Origin: Ophioderma brevispina
Lineage: Eukaryota; Echinodermata; Ophiuroidea; Amphilepidida; Ophiodermatidae
Assembly (NCBI GenBank): GCA_023653785.1
Contig: JAMKCH010085008.1
Coordinates: 1-64,000 of the forward strand
Direction: 5' to 3'
Length of the DNA stretch: 64,000 nt
The notes under the pieces are model-generated. The model saw only the letters and a program-made list of their open reading frames with translations, was not told the DNA's origin and searched no databases. Positions within the stretch are counted from its first letter, which is position 1. Every line of letters begins with the position of its first letter. Positions 12,076 through 24,707 of this stretch are shown piece after piece. Position numbers and translations under genes: made by a program.

Positions 12076-12666
12076 AAATTGACCTTCCTAGCCTGAATGG
12101 AAGTTGATTCTTAGTTTTCCGGTTGCCGCCTGCGCCGCGTCGATTGTATAATACGTCCGCATCCGAAATTTCATTATTTCACTTCAATTCATTATTTAAT
12201 TTAACTACTTCAAATATTCATCACGCACAGCAGATGGTCATAGAAACCGTCGCAAATTGCTTTGCACATCGTATTTTCATGAAAGTTCATTGCTTTATTC
12301 CCTGTATTGCTTATCCCTGGTCAAATGCTAAGCTTAGCTAATTAACAAAGCTTCACGCGCAATGTCTATAGATGATGTGACCTATGACGTACTTGTGACA
12401 TTCATGACGGCCCTCTTTTGTTTTCTGTTGTTTTCTGGCAGGCAAAAATTACAGTAGTTTCCATGTGACAGACCCACATAAAATCTGGTTATAAATTACT
12501 TGCAGAATCTTTCCCTGATCTAATTTGGTCAAAAATGCAGTCTGGTACATTAGCTTATTATGCTTGATAAGAAGTTAGTAGTATTTAATTCGAAACAAAG
12601 TTACAGCCAAAAAACAGATCTTCCCATGCAAAGTATAGTGCTTTGCCATGCCATTTTCTCTCTTTA
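12076..12666. other. No recognisable feature
   Basis: Contains a small CG-rich patch (GCCGCCTGCGCCGCGTCG, 12126-12143). The same style of CG patch flanks the minisatellite at 16135-16155, so it may be the other end of that repeat family. Confidence 0.35.
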
Positions 12667-12815
12667 CACGTAAGGGAGCGGAAGGGGGGAGTAGAAATGG
12701 GTGAGAGGAACGGTGAGACAGGGTCTGATGGGAGGGGTAGGGGGGGGGGAGGGGGCAGGGTAGGGGGGGAAGAAGAGGCGGGGAGAGGGAGCGAGGGGAG
12801 GGCTGGAAGACGAAT
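12667..12815. repeat. G-rich polypurine tract
   Basis: Almost pure G/A on the + strand (GGTAGGGGGGGGGGAGGGGG, GGGGAGAGGGAGCGAGGGG). Several G4-type runs; could form a G-quadruplex or triplex. The Pro/Arg-rich open frames across it are low complexity and not credible genes. Confidence 0.85.
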
Positions 12816-13469
12816 AATAGACCACAGTGTTGCGCCATAAACATAACAAATGTGCCATGTCATCTATAAGGCAATACCGGCAGTATCGCAACGGAAGCGT
12901 ATGCGTTGTAGATTTTGCATATCGTTCTGTTGGTGCGATTGCAATAATGACGTGACATGTGTAGTGTGTGAGACGTCTTCTCCTGCAGTCGATGTATCTT
13001 AGACGAGTGGGCGTTTTCCTGCGGTCATTCCCGGGGGGCGGTAATTCTTAACTAAATTTCTTTCTGATGTGTTGAAAGTAAATGATGAATTTAACCCCTT
13101 CGATGTATAGCGTGATGAAATTATATTGAAAGAATATTGGACAAATCAATGACACTATCAGTTTGGGCCGGCGGTTCACAATTCACCACCCTTGGCGCTC
13201 GTCAATGTGCAGTGTTTGTTGTTACTTGTTATGAGGAGTGTCGACTAGAAAATGGAATAACTATGGGATCGAGTGCCTGTAGCGGGTTCATGTGCTGCAA
13301 GGAATAAACCGAGAAAACAAAGGGTTTCTGGGTGGATGGTATTCTTTACTATTATCGGGGATCAATGGGGTGGGGGATGCATGTCTGCCGATCAGCACAA
13401 TACAACATTCATGTCAAGAGTGGCTAGTGGGAAATGTCACTCATGTCAATGAGGGAGGTGGGGAACTAA
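12816..13469. other. No recognisable feature
   Basis: Non-repetitive to the eye; one CCCGGGGGGCGG patch at about 13030. Confidence 0.4.
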
Positions 13470-14560
13470 ATTATGTCAGGTTGGTTGAAGTTGATTGTGG
13501 GATCTTTGTCGATCTTTTGTGTGTGCAGCATGTTTTTTTTTAAATATAGTCAAGTGAGTGGCAAATTAAATACCTCAATAATGAGGGCAGGGTGGGGTGG
13601 GAAACTAAATATCCTCGGGGGTGGTTGAATGTAGACTTTGGAATTGTTGTCATCTTGTGGGTGAAGATTTTTTTTTCTTTCCTGATATACGCTTATACGT
13701 CACATGAAAAAAACGTCAGGTGGTTGATATGTTTTTTTGAATCTTTGGTGATATTTTTGGGGGGGGAGTGTATGAAGATGTTTCCTTTTCCCCAACATTT
13801 TTTTTTCTCTGCCGATATATACGCGTATACATCATTGTATATGGTAACTAAATACGTCAGGTGGTTGAATGTAGACTTTGGAATTTTTTGTCGTCTTTTG
13901 TGTGCGAAGATTTTTTTTCCTGATATATAAGCGTATACGTCACATGAAAAACCGTCAGGTGGTTGAATGTTTTTGGAATCTTTGTTGATAGATTTGTGTA
14001 TGAAGATGCTTTTTACTTGATATAATGGCATATATGTGATTTTGTTTTTCCTGATATACGCGTATGTGAATTTTTTTTTCGTGATATATACACTATACAT
14101 CTGTATAAGTCAGTCGTTGAATGCAGGGCAGAGACTTTTTGAAATCTTTGATTGATCTTTTGTGTGTGAAGTTTTTTTTCCTCCGATATAATACGTGTAT
14201 GCATCAATTTTATAACCATGGTACGTAAATGATGTCAGGTGGAATTGAATGTAGACTTTGGAATTTTTGTTGTCTTTTGTGTGTGAATATTTTTCCTGAT
14301 ATATACCGCGTATACGTCATGACATGAAAATACGTCAGGTGGTTGAATGGTTTTGGGGGGGGGGGGGGGGGGGGGGGGGCAATCTTTGTTGATGATTTTG
14401 TGTGTGAAGAGTTTTTTCCCTGATATGCGTATGTGAATTTTTTTCCTGATATATATAATATATATTTCTGGACATACACGATACACTGTATATGTCAGGG
14501 ATGTCGTTGAATGCAGAGCAGAGACTGTTTTGAAATCTTTGCTGATCTTTCGTGTGTGAG
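13470..14560. repeat. Long degenerate tandem array with a G25 run
   Basis: Recurring order of CGTCAGGTGGTTGAATG, TAGACTTTGGAATTTTTGTC, TTTTGTGTGTGAAGATTTTT and CCTGATATATACGCGTATAC at intervals of roughly 100-140 bp; at least seven recognisable starts (near 13483, 13615, 13714, 13855, 13952, 14234, 14333). Bases 14355-14379 are 25 consecutive Gs. Confidence 0.8.
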
Positions 14561-15717
14561 TGGTGCTATAACTGTTAATATCCATACCTCTCTCATATGC
14601 TTTTCTTGTCAATTTGGTGATGAGTGGTAATGAGGAGGAAATGCAACAAAAACGGTGTATCCATCATCCAGGATTTCTAAAATCGAGCTTCTTGGCATAA
14701 TCTGTTCTGGTATTATGGTTGCTCTCATGTGCGAGCGCCTTCCATGGCAGCCGCACAGCGCCTGATCACGTTTACGTAGATATATTGCGCGTTAAAAATA
14801 CAAATTATTATTAATTATATATCCCCAACTATGGATCATTTGAACAATATTGGGGCTGAGGGAGGGGGGGTGTTTGTGTGTCACATGAATTTAAAGGTAT
14901 GTTGCTTCGACTGACATTGCTTGAGAGAATTGAAGAATAAAGAGAGTATCGTCACAGCGGTGTAAAGAAATTAAAGTGTATTGTCAATTTGTCTTTCAAA
15001 AAGGTGTGCTTGTTCCTATCTATTGAGACCCCCCATTTTAACCGGAAGTAGTATAATTGTTGATATCAGATGATCAGCCATATTTTTTCTCATTGTCTTC
15101 CTGAAAATTTAGCTTTGGAAAATCATTTCTTTCCCAAGATACATGCATAAAACTGGCACGTTTTAGTGGTAACCGTCGATATTAACACGGTATTGAATAG
15201 GACTTTGCAAATATGCATTATTCTTCTAGCATCAAACAGCAAAGCTTGTTTCCTTCCCACGGTAATTAATGGGCAGCTTAAGCCAGTGTAGGGCTTTCAT
15301 ATCAGGTAGAAAACAACATAGACACAAATCCATAACAAAAGCACCATTAAAGATCGTAAAATTGAAATTACCTGCATTGGGTTTTTTCAACTATAAATCT
15401 AGAAATATACCTTAATGGGATCATGGGGCAATGTACAAACCAGGTTTAGTAGTCATATAAAACAAGATCCATGACATAAATTTAAATAATATTTACATTT
15501 ATAACAAGGACAAAACAACAGTAAGTTAAAGAGCTGTATCTCCCGTGTTCTTTATCAAGACGTAAATAGAGATTATTTCTAATGTTACTACAACTCAAAC
15601 GATAAATAATGAAAATATATGAAATAATTAAACTTTGTCAAAATAATGAATAATGAAAATCCGACCTCTTCACCCTTTTTAGAAATCTCCAACAGGAAAC
15701 TAAGAATCATTTTCCAT
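14561..15717. other. No recognisable feature
   Basis: AT-rich sequence without arrays or inverted ends that I can detect. Confidence 0.4.
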
Positions 15718-16130
15718 TTGCCTTATATGAAAAGTTGAAGTTCAATTGGAACCAAACTGAACCATAGGTGCACCATGGGATCCCTTCATTGTTGGATGAG
15801 GTCAAAGGTCACATACCAATGTCAAGGTCAGGCGAGGTCAAGTTGTAAAATAGGCTGAAAATGAAATTGCCTTATATGAAAAGTTGAAGTTCATTGGAAC
15901 AAACTTGAATAAGAGGTGCAACATGGGATCCCTCATTGTTGATGAGGTCAAGTGTCACATACCAAGGTCAAAGGCATGTGAGGTCAAGTGGTAAAATGGG
16001 GCTGAAAAGGTAAAATGACCTCATTTAGTTCAATTGGAACCAAAACTTGGAATCAAGGTGCAACATGGGATCACTCATTGTTGATGAGGTCACAAAGTCA
16101 CATATCAAGGTCAAGTCATGTAGGCTATCA
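15718..16130. repeat. About 147-bp minisatellite, three units, AGGTCA-rich
   Basis: Units start near 15718 and 15868 (CCTTATATGAAAAGTTGAAG) and near 16016 (CCTCATTTAGTTCAATTGG). Each contains AGGTGCA(A/C)CATGGGATC, GATGAGGTCA and AAGGTCA motifs. The first unit contains GAGGTCAAAGGTCAC, a perfect DR1 arrangement of nuclear-receptor half-sites. Confidence 0.8.
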
Positions 16131-16317
16131 TAAGAACCGCGGACGGCAGGCGACACAAGCGGTCGAGGACCGATGTATTTTTGGTTAATGTGACAGCAAG
16201 GTTTTCTTGCTTGACAGTGTATATATATTATTAATAATATGTTAAAAAATGTGCGACACAAATGGATAAAGGATGTAAAGGTATATAAAAAAATGCACAC
16301 TTTGCTATACTGCTTCA

Positions 16318-16555
16318 ACTTCAAAGTACAAAGTAAATGATGCGCTGCGCGGCATTATTGCACACCGTACTACCAACGCATTATACAACTTAAGGCGCGT
16401 CTAAACCGGGCATGATTAAGACAGGTATATATCAACAACAATCAATCTCTTACACTGATACACAAATACTGGTGGTATAAGTCGACATATTCCAGGCATT
16501 CCTTGGAGTCTCGTGTGGAGTTTGATACTTGTACTTCTAGGTGTTACAGGATATA
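16318..16555. repeat. Dispersed repeat family F, copy 1
   Basis: CAAAGTAAATGATGCGCTGC, GCATTATACAACTTA, CTTACACTGATACACAAATA, ATAAGTCGACA and GTGTGGAGTTTGATACTTGT recur in order at 38745-39000. Origin unknown. Confidence 0.7.
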
Positions 16556-16604
16556 TATATATATATACTATTATATTATATATATATATAATATATATAT
16601 ATGA
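16548..16604. repeat. (TA)n microsatellite
   Basis: Alternating TA with small interruptions; self-complementary. Confidence 0.9.
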
Positions 16605-17636
16605 TGTGGGGTGTGGGTGTGTGGTGTGGATTGGGGCTTCCCCATTCGCCCTTAATGACATTGTAATTTGGATGGTTTCCCATGGTTTTAAGCCCCTTCA
16701 ACAGGAGGCCACTTTTTGGAAGTCATACGATAGTCCAAGCTTGTTTGAAACTAGTGAAATTCACACAATGCATTGTGAAATGTGGAGATTGTGAAAGTTT
16801 CAATGGATTTGTGGATTTACTATTTATTTACAAAAGGGAGTAGGCCTATGCTTTCTAGAGTTCTTGGCAGTTGCATATTTTGAACCTTAGGGCAGTGACT
16901 TGAAAAGGTACAAAATATGAAAGGAGGAAGTTGTGTTTTTGTGACTTCATTTGTGTGTGTGTTCTTTTAATTACTCCCCGTTACACGACAGACCAATTTG
17001 GTTATTTATAGGAATCAGTATGATGTGGATTTAGCCAATCGGAGACATGTAAGAAAAGCTAGGTGTATACACATATAGGTCTTTTTTGGTACTGAGTGCA
17101 TATCATATTTCAAACCACTCTTCATTGCTTTTCTTCACGGAGCTTTAGCGTTGTTGATTCGTATTAATACACATGGACTGAAAATAACCTAATGTGTTCG
17201 CCCGAAGTGTGTTTACGCGGAACACTTAAGTAAACGCACTGTTTGTCACTTTTGGAATTGGAGTACGCGCAAGGGCACCGGGTGCAACCTCCAAAGCAAA
17301 GAACCTGCCAAAAACTACCGATGTTTTGTTGGACGTTTGCATGAACATTTACAAAGAAAAATTCTGTCAAATGTACAACATTCTGGAAGTATAATAGTGA
17401 GACTATATTATTCTCTCCACATGAAATTAAAGTTTCGAAAGAGGTGTAGTGTGAAAGGGGTTCAAAACATGTTAGAGTGGTTCTTCACAATCAACAATCT
17501 GCATCCGATGCGTCCACGTATTTTACGCGGACACAAGGATCGTGATTTGTGATGAACTACCCTGTAACATGTTTGAATCCCTAATATAAAATAAGCCAAT
17601 CAGAGATGCTGTAAAAAAGTGTTAGCCTCGGGCAGG
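16605..17636. other. No recognisable feature
   Basis: Short open frames only; a weak TGTTTACGCGGAACACTTAA dyad near 17212 is the only local structure. Confidence 0.4.
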
Positions 17637-17983
17637 TTAAAGTGTAACGAGAGATTTGAGGCACCCAGAGATTGTGTCATAATAGTAATGTCCATGTAGA
17701 TTAGGACACTCAATAGATTTCTTACTTGTATTTGGCTACAGTAAATGTCTTTCAAAAAAATGTGCATTTTAATTTGCCTAGTTTCCAATAGAAACATAGG
17801 TAAATTCTTGTAATTTGCTCCATACGAAATTAAAAATATTCACAATTTGGAACCAAAAAACATTTATCAGCTTAATCTTTCAGATAAGGGATATTTTTAA
17901 TGGAAAGCTTTTATCAGGCCAAAAAATCCGTCCTTTTTTTTAAGGGGACATCTGATTTGTGAAATCTCTCGTTGCACATTTAA
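17637..17983. mobile_element. TTAA MITE family B, copy 1
   Basis: 347 bp bounded by TTAA. Terminal inverted repeats are about 20 bp: TTAAAGTGTAACGAGAGATT at the left and the complement of AAATCTCTCGTTGCACATTTAA at the right. The interior contains GAGGCACCC, 'ACACTCAATAGATTTCTTAC' and 'TTTCAGATAAGGGATATTTT', shared with the other copies. TTAA ends suggest piggyBac- or Kolobok-type mobilisation; no coding capacity. Confidence 0.8.
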
Positions 17984-20759
17984 TTGCCACAATTCTTCAG
18001 ATGTTGCATTTTGGCACTATGGAAAATATGTTTTGAAGTCTCGCAGTGCCCCATAGGGCCATGTGTTGTTCACTGTTTAGTCTATCATTCTTGACAGAAG
18101 GTAAAATTAGAAGAAAATTACAAATTTCCTTATAAATAATCATCCAACGTGTCAGGTTTAATACAGAAACAAAAAAATGCAATCCAGGTTTCTAGCAGTG
18201 CCATGAAAAGTCGGAAACTTTTATGAGAGTATTGCCATTCATGAAATGCATTTTCAATGTAGGATATATAAAACTTTTTCGGAGGTAAAAAGTTTATTCA
18301 TTTGCATTTTTTAGTTCACCATTATTATCCTCTATGCTCTGCAGATCCACACTATCTAACAAAGAAGGAGTGCTGTGTTAATGAGGGAACATAGTCAGCA
18401 AATGGGGATCAAAATGTTCACGGAATTTATGTTAAAAGTACAAAATATGTGGGCTTCGAACCAATCGTGTCCAAGCATTACCTAATTTTACCATGTTCCC
18501 ATCATTTTTATGCAGAATTTTGTAAGATTTTTAAGGAGTGATACCAACAATGTTACGGCCAGATAGTGTGACACAGGATGTGATTATATCGGCCGGTTGA
18601 GGCTGACATTACTACATGCCTCCGCAATAACTTTACCTGGATGATATAGCCTTATCAGAAGAGTGCATGCCTCCAAATTACCCAGGTGGAAATAGGTCGG
18701 TCACTAGCCCAGACAGAGGACACCAAGAAGTTAGTCAACAGGCCAGATGACCTACATGTGAGGGACAAACGGACTTGTTTCTGAAGGCTCTGATATCATC
18801 CGGGCGATATAACCGGGACTATTTACCGTGTTCACAAAAGTATCCATAATGTTGGGAAATGGAAAATCTGTACCGCACAACTCTCTAATTAAATCAGTAC
18901 CTCGCGTCGACCTGATTTTGTCGGCTAAATATAAATTCAATGAGGCCAGTGCACAAAGATGCATGGAAAATTTTTGTTACAATGGTATCTAGTTTGCCTG
19001 ACTTAGTGATGTTTCTCAGGATGAGTTCACAGATATGCAAGGTTTCCTGTAGAAGGGATTTAAAGTTGGAGGAGTTGTAGCAGGCCTGCAAGTGTTTTGT
19101 TCACACAGGATTACCCATAGGGCTGGAACAGATCTTGAAGGGCCCTTTTTTTAAAAAAGAAAAATGGGGTCACTCAGGGTTACTTTAAATTACTAAACAT
19201 AAATTTAGAGTTCCCCTTGTTTAAAAATCGGTGGTGGGGGGGGGAGAGGGGGGGTTAAAGCCCTATCACCATCAGTCATTTCTTCATTATGTAAACAAAA
19301 CACAGCATCCTCTCATTATCCCCTGGGCTTGAAAAGCAGAGGGGGATTTGCGTGGAGCACATGTCCATATGTGTATAGTGGTGTTCCAGGTTGGTTAGGT
19401 TTTCAGCCTATCAATAGATAGTCAGCCTATTCAATAGATAGGCTTATGTACATCGAGTAGAAGATTTTCAGTCAAGGGCAGCCATAAATATATAAATTAG
19501 TCTTTTGTATCTTGTTCAATTCTCGTGAAAATAATCACATATACATTAATTTTTACTTCATTATTAATATTTTTAATGAAACAATTTTGAAAATGTTGAG
19601 TTCAAATTGGGTTTAGGGGTATTTTTTGTATTGTTGCTGATTTCCAAGGTGACAATTAGTAGGCATTTTTAATGCAGCACATTGTCTAGTTGCTTTGTTG
19701 TATAAGCTAGCCTTGATAGATGCATCTGCAGCCTAATGTGTTACCTGGGTTGGCGTTGCTGCCAATTACATGGTTGCTAGCTAGCTAGTTCATGGACTTT
19801 TAGAAGGACACATCCCAGTCTGTTGGTAGTAACAAGCTCGACCTCAGGTCAGACAGAGGCATTTAGCAATGATTGTACACAGTAGTTTTACAATGAGGAT
19901 ATAGTATTAAATATTAAGTAACATTCTGTACACTTAAAAAATGGTTTATATTTCTTCAAAATGTAAAAATTGTGTCTTTCCATAATAGCCACAGTGCATG
20001 CACCCAATCAATAGAATTTCTGCTCATTTATTCTGGTCCGTAATCAGGTATATCTTCTACCCTATAAAAAATCCAAATATTTCTTCTCAATTTAAAATAA
20101 AATGTCTGGAATTTCTTGGATCCACAAACCTTTCCTGTGTGTGTGAAACGGGTGTATGTCGGTATCCCAGTCTGTTGGCCTGTCTCTCGGCTGTGGCAGT
20201 GGTAGGTGTGGACCTATCCTGTGTGTGCTGTAAACAGGATGTCAAATAAAAAGAATTAACAATGGAACAAATCTGTTTGCTCACAGAAAGACCAAGAAAC
20301 CTATTTGTCTGTACATGTCGTGTCTTCTATAATTGGGGGGTTGTTTTTTATGTGTGTGCAGTATGTATGCATGGGGTGTGGATGCATATTATGTAGTGTG
20401 GGTTTGTGTGGTGTGTACACATTACCTAAATAAAGTTAATGTTTCCAAAAGTAAGAATGCCAGTAATAACTTATTCTCATTATTATGGCATTCCTTTGGA
20501 TATAAATTTTATTATATGTATAATGTTTCTATCTGATAACCTAATTAGAGGAATTCTGAAAAGTTGATCCTTTGTGCTCACACTTTAGGTTTTTGTTAAC
20601 AGAAGATAAAAACTTCTGTATAGCAAGATGGAAGCTTAGGTAATAGTGTTTCAGGGACAGTTATATTATTTATAGTGTTTTAAAACAGATACTTGTTTGT
20701 CTTTATGTCTTCTGATCATTTCGGTTAAACTGTTGTAATTTGTTTCTCTCCTGCCCCAA
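17984..20759. other. No gene; mostly single-copy-looking
   Basis: A G-rich run at 19229-19252 and a small CAGCCTAT(T)CAATAGATAG direct repeat near 19410-19440. Otherwise nothing I can name. Confidence 0.4.
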
Positions 20760-21240
20760 CTATGCAGCCAATTCAACCAAATTAGGTAGAAGAAACCCTT
20801 TTCAAAGCTTGGTCATTATCGGGTGTTCAAGATTGGGCCCAATAGGGGCAATCTTCAAAACTCTAGAATTTGTTTTTCAGTCGCAGATAAATCGCTACAA
20901 TCCCCAATCTTGGTCAGAGATCCAACTGGCCCAAAACCCATATGGGGGTTTAACAGCTTGGATTCAAAGGTCAATGCATTGAACCAAATTCAGTTGGAAA
21001 AATCACTCAACTGCTGACACTTGACCCATATGGGGGTGTTACAGATTGGGTCAAAGCTCATGTGTCAGATTAAATGGGAATTTTGTCAGTTAGGGTAAGG
21101 TTATTTGTTTCTCTTCTGCCTAAAAAATTGAGCCAAAGCACCCTAGCTTGGTCAGAAGAGCCATGACTCTGGGGTGTGTTTCAGAGAATGACACCCATTG
21201 ACCCTATATGACCTTTTAACGCCATATACAAGTGTTACAC
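20760..21240. repeat. Degenerate repeats with CCATATGGGGGT motifs
   Basis: Loosely repeated phrases: ACCCATATGGGGGT twice (about 20937 and 21026), TTGGTCA(G/T) and CTCT(C/T)CTGCC near 20748 and 21110. Unit boundaries are unclear. Same general style as the GGTCA repeats at 25.2-26.6 kb. Confidence 0.4.
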
Positions 21241-22354
21241 ATTTTGCGATCACAAAGAGCGGCAAGACTTGTGGTTCGAGAACCACCTTGATTCTTAATC
21301 AACATTGTTTGTACCACGTCAATTTTGTTTATCTAGTTTTTCAATTGTAAGTAAAATAAGGGTGTCACAAAAATATTGTCCTCTTTGACTCCATCACTTG
21401 ATAAGGCTTCGCATCATTGAGCTCTTGTTGTTTTTGTGTCTCTTCGAAAAAGTGTAAGTCGATTTACACCATTATTATGTTTCAGAATCTTCATCCTATA
21501 CCTTTGTACACAGCTTATGTACAATAAAACCATTACCTGAGACAGTGAACATGAGTTTTCAGACCATGACATGAGTTTAAAGACCAGGACATGAGTTTCT
21601 GGGAGGCTTATGTGGCTGAAGTAGTCTAGGGATGCTCCATTTCTTTGGGGGTGTCATTATGTATGGGTTTTGCTATCTACGATTGTAATTGTTGGTTCCT
21701 GGTGTCTTCTAGTTCATTCTTTGGTGGTTCATGATCTCTACTGGTTCCATTTCTTTTGCTGGTGCCTGATGTCTAGGCTGGTAACATTTCTGGTTTTTTC
21801 AAGGTGTCTACTGTTCATTTTAAATGTCTTTCACCAAGGTTATAGGATCTAGTACTCTAAACTTGATCAAGCCTGCTTCACAAGTGAACTAGGGTTCGGT
21901 CAGAGTCTGAAAACATGGATAATGATAAAAATTGGATGCTTTTTATCGAAGGATAAAAGAATTTATCGGGTCTCGCTAGGAGTTTTGAAAAATATGCACT
22001 AGCCGCTCAGCGACTCGCACAATATTTTTAAAACTTTTGTATTTTTCTTTTTAATACATTTAAGTTTAGTTTTCAAATCATCCATATTATATCAGACTTG
22101 GGGTTAGGGGATCAAGAGGGGTACCTCATGGGTGGGATGAGTCAAAGGTCATGGACCAAGTCAATGGTTAATCTGAGGTATGTTCCAGACTGCCATCTTG
22201 CCAGGGGATGATGCAAGATTACTTGCAGTATTTTTACGTTTAGTTTGTTTGGATTATTGTATTGGAAAATTGTAGTAAGGTATTAGAAGATTTTATGGGT
22301 TAAAAATTGACAAGATGGCAGAAGCAAGAGGAGGGAGTGGACATTCTCTTTGCC
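21241..22354. other. No recognisable feature
   Basis: Includes three near-repeated CATGAGTTT phrases (21551-21600) and GTGTCTTCTAG/GGTGTCTACTG-like phrases near 21700-21815. No exon. Confidence 0.35.
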
Positions 22355-23023
22355 ATGCCGGCACCACCCATACTATATCACATTTATGGTGATACCTATC
22401 GAATAATTATACATGCATGCCTACAAGTAGGGCGTTTAAAGGAACAGGGGAAGAATGACGATACCGTGGCAATTGAATTGTGCTCTGGGGTTCTTCAAAC
22501 GAGGAAATGTTTAGCTGTGAGGAAGAATTTATTACAACTCTGGTTAGAATCTTTTCAGTCATGTGTGCCCACATACCAAAGAGGTGTGGTACTAATACTA
22601 GTGTGTGACAGTCTGCACACAATAAGGAAGAAAACAAGAAGGGGAAGAAGGGTTATAGTTATTAAAAATCTGTATGTTGGAATTCTAGGTGGACGTAATA
22701 ATAGGCTTTCTTGTGTGCAATTGAAAGGTAAAACCAAAACCTCTCACAGAAGCATCGGAATCCACTGGAATGTGCAAAAAAACACGGATTTGGCACGCGT
22801 TTTGCCCTTTTCAGTCCCAAGTTCGGGAACCGAGTCTTGTTTTTTTTTTCTAGTCTGTAGCATCCGGCAGACAAATAGGTGCACGGCACGGACATTGGGG
22901 AGAAATCATGGTAAGAAGCCAGGCCAAACCTTAAGACCCCACTTTGCCGATTCAGTGAAAGCAAAATTTCCAAAAACAATATTTTGGTCGTATTGTTTTT
23001 GTTGTCACTCTATTATGAAGTGA
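22355..23023 (+). other. Unassigned 222-codon open frame, coding status doubtful
   Basis: From an ATG at 22355 to the TGA at 23021-23023. It is the longest open frame outside the tandem repeats, about 670 nt in AT-rich DNA. The predicted product is basic and Cys-rich with no motif, signal peptide or transmembrane run that I recognise. There is no obvious splice structure and no neighbouring exon. It ends about 220 bp before a TTAA foldback. Most likely chance or part of an unrecognised repeat. Confidence 0.15.
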
Positions 23024-23243
23024 ATTTGCTTTTCTATGCTTCAGGCTATGTTATGTGAGAGTCCTTTGGAATAAAATGGGTTCGGCATGATATTTGAGAT
23101 TATGTTGAGAGAGAAATGTGTTATGAGTTGGCGCATTAGAGGTAAATTAAAAAAAATGAAACTTTAGATTCTTTCTTTGCCATCTGTTTTGTTTTGTATT
23201 GTGTCTAAAGGGAAGAAATTATTTTATTACAAAAAGGGAGCCT

Positions 23244-23999
23244 TTAAAGCGGCAATGAAAATATCAAATTTCTTCAATTTGCTCGCAACTGATATAGTCT
23301 AGGCCATTGGGAAGAATAAAGATATATTTGTACACATAAAAATAACATACCCAAAAACAGATAGGGACATTAATAAGAGGCTAAAGACAACCAGGTAAAA
23401 TTCTGAATAACTTTTAAGTTGCCATTAACTTTAATAACAAAATGTGCCAATTACATGAATATCATAGCCTAGTACCATGAATTAAAGGAGACACGGGCCA
23501 CATTTGAAAAAATAGTGCGCCCTCAAGGATTTTCAAAATCGATATTTTTGAATGGTGATAAAGCTTTTATATATACCCAAAAGCCCTCACCCGAAATGAT
23601 TAAGAACCAAATCGGGCTTCCTTATGGGTAAACAGAACGATTTTGTAATTTACGCGCCGGGCGAGTTAAATTACAAAATCGACGGCGCGCGAACATGGCG
23701 TTTAACACAAGGAACAGCACGCTGTAGGCATGTTTCCCACGCTATGCCCCCTGTTGATAGGTCTATACCTTTGTGGTTTTAATATCAGTGAGTGAGTCAA
23801 AAATATCATGTCATATCATTTATGAATTAACAGTATGGAAAACTTAAAAAGTTGCCTACAAAATTACCTGGATGTCTTTAAATCCTCATTCAATGTCCCT
23901 ATCTGTTTTGGGGTATGTTTTATTTTTATGTGTGAACTATCATTTGAGAGCAAATTGAAGAAATTTATATTTTGTGAAAATATGCCAGTGCCGCTTTAA
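23244..23999. mobile_element. 756-bp long-TIR TTAA foldback element
   Basis: TTAAAGCGGCAATGAAAATA at the left pairs with TATGCCAGTGCCGCTTTAA at the right. Inverted similarity continues for roughly 200 bp (CAAATTTCTTCAATTTGCTC against GAGCAAATTGAAGAAATTT, CCAAAAACAGATAGGGACAT against ATGTCCCTATCTGTTTTGG). The centre holds a further inverted repeat, ATTTTGTAATTTACGCGCC against the region around 23668-23685. No ORF. Confidence 0.8.
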
Positions 24000-24399
24000 A
24001 ACCTCAAAAGGTCACAGACCAGTTAAACAAGGGGCCTGCCGTGGGTATGAACTCCGGCGTGTGTTTGATTGTGTTTAATGCCATTTCTGCATCATCTGCA
24101 ATTATCAAAACTTGAAACACAGTTTCGTAAATAAAATTAAGAGTCGACTGCATTTGTTCATCGGGCAGCGGCAGAAATTAAATGTAGCGGCTGAGATGAA
24201 ACATAGCGAAGTATTGATTTGTACTATTGATTTTTTTTAATAGAAAAACAACATGCTGTTTTGCTGCTGCTTTTTTTCAGTGGATATGTTTGCCCATATG
24301 GTGGATTTCATGCAATTAAATGTCTGTTACTACACTGGAAAGGTTATTAGTAGAGTAGTAGTTGATTCAAATTAAAATAATGCAATTTCTGGATAAATT

Positions 24400-24575
24400 A
24401 CAAAACTCAAGTTACCCCTCTGCATGTGACCCAAATTAATTCAAAGGTCATCTAGGGGTCATTGATCCCAAATTGCCAACATATACAATTGGTCACTTAA
24501 TCCACATAAACACAATGATTTAATCACACATGACCCAAACAGGTGTGAAGTCGACGGTCATCTAGGGCTCATCCC
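24400..24575. repeat. Two degenerate GGTCATCTAGGG repeats
   Basis: TGACCCAAATTAATTCAAAG followed by GTCATCTAGGGGTCATT, and about 110 bp later TGACCCAAACAGGTGTGAAG followed by GTCATCTAGGGCTCAT. Confidence 0.5.
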
Positions 24576-24707
24576 ACTACATTGATGCAATATTTATATA
24601 GCAGTTGGCCTTGTCTTGACTTAGTCTAGTTTTGAAATGTATTTTCATTTGAACAATGTATTAAATTCATGGTTCAGTTCCCATGTATGACACGCATGTA
24701 GTTGACA

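Noticed and set aside
13693..14612. - strand frames of 89-135 codons with KKNSHT-like repeats
   Set aside because: Translations of the degenerate tandem array; the proteins are themselves repetitive in different frames.
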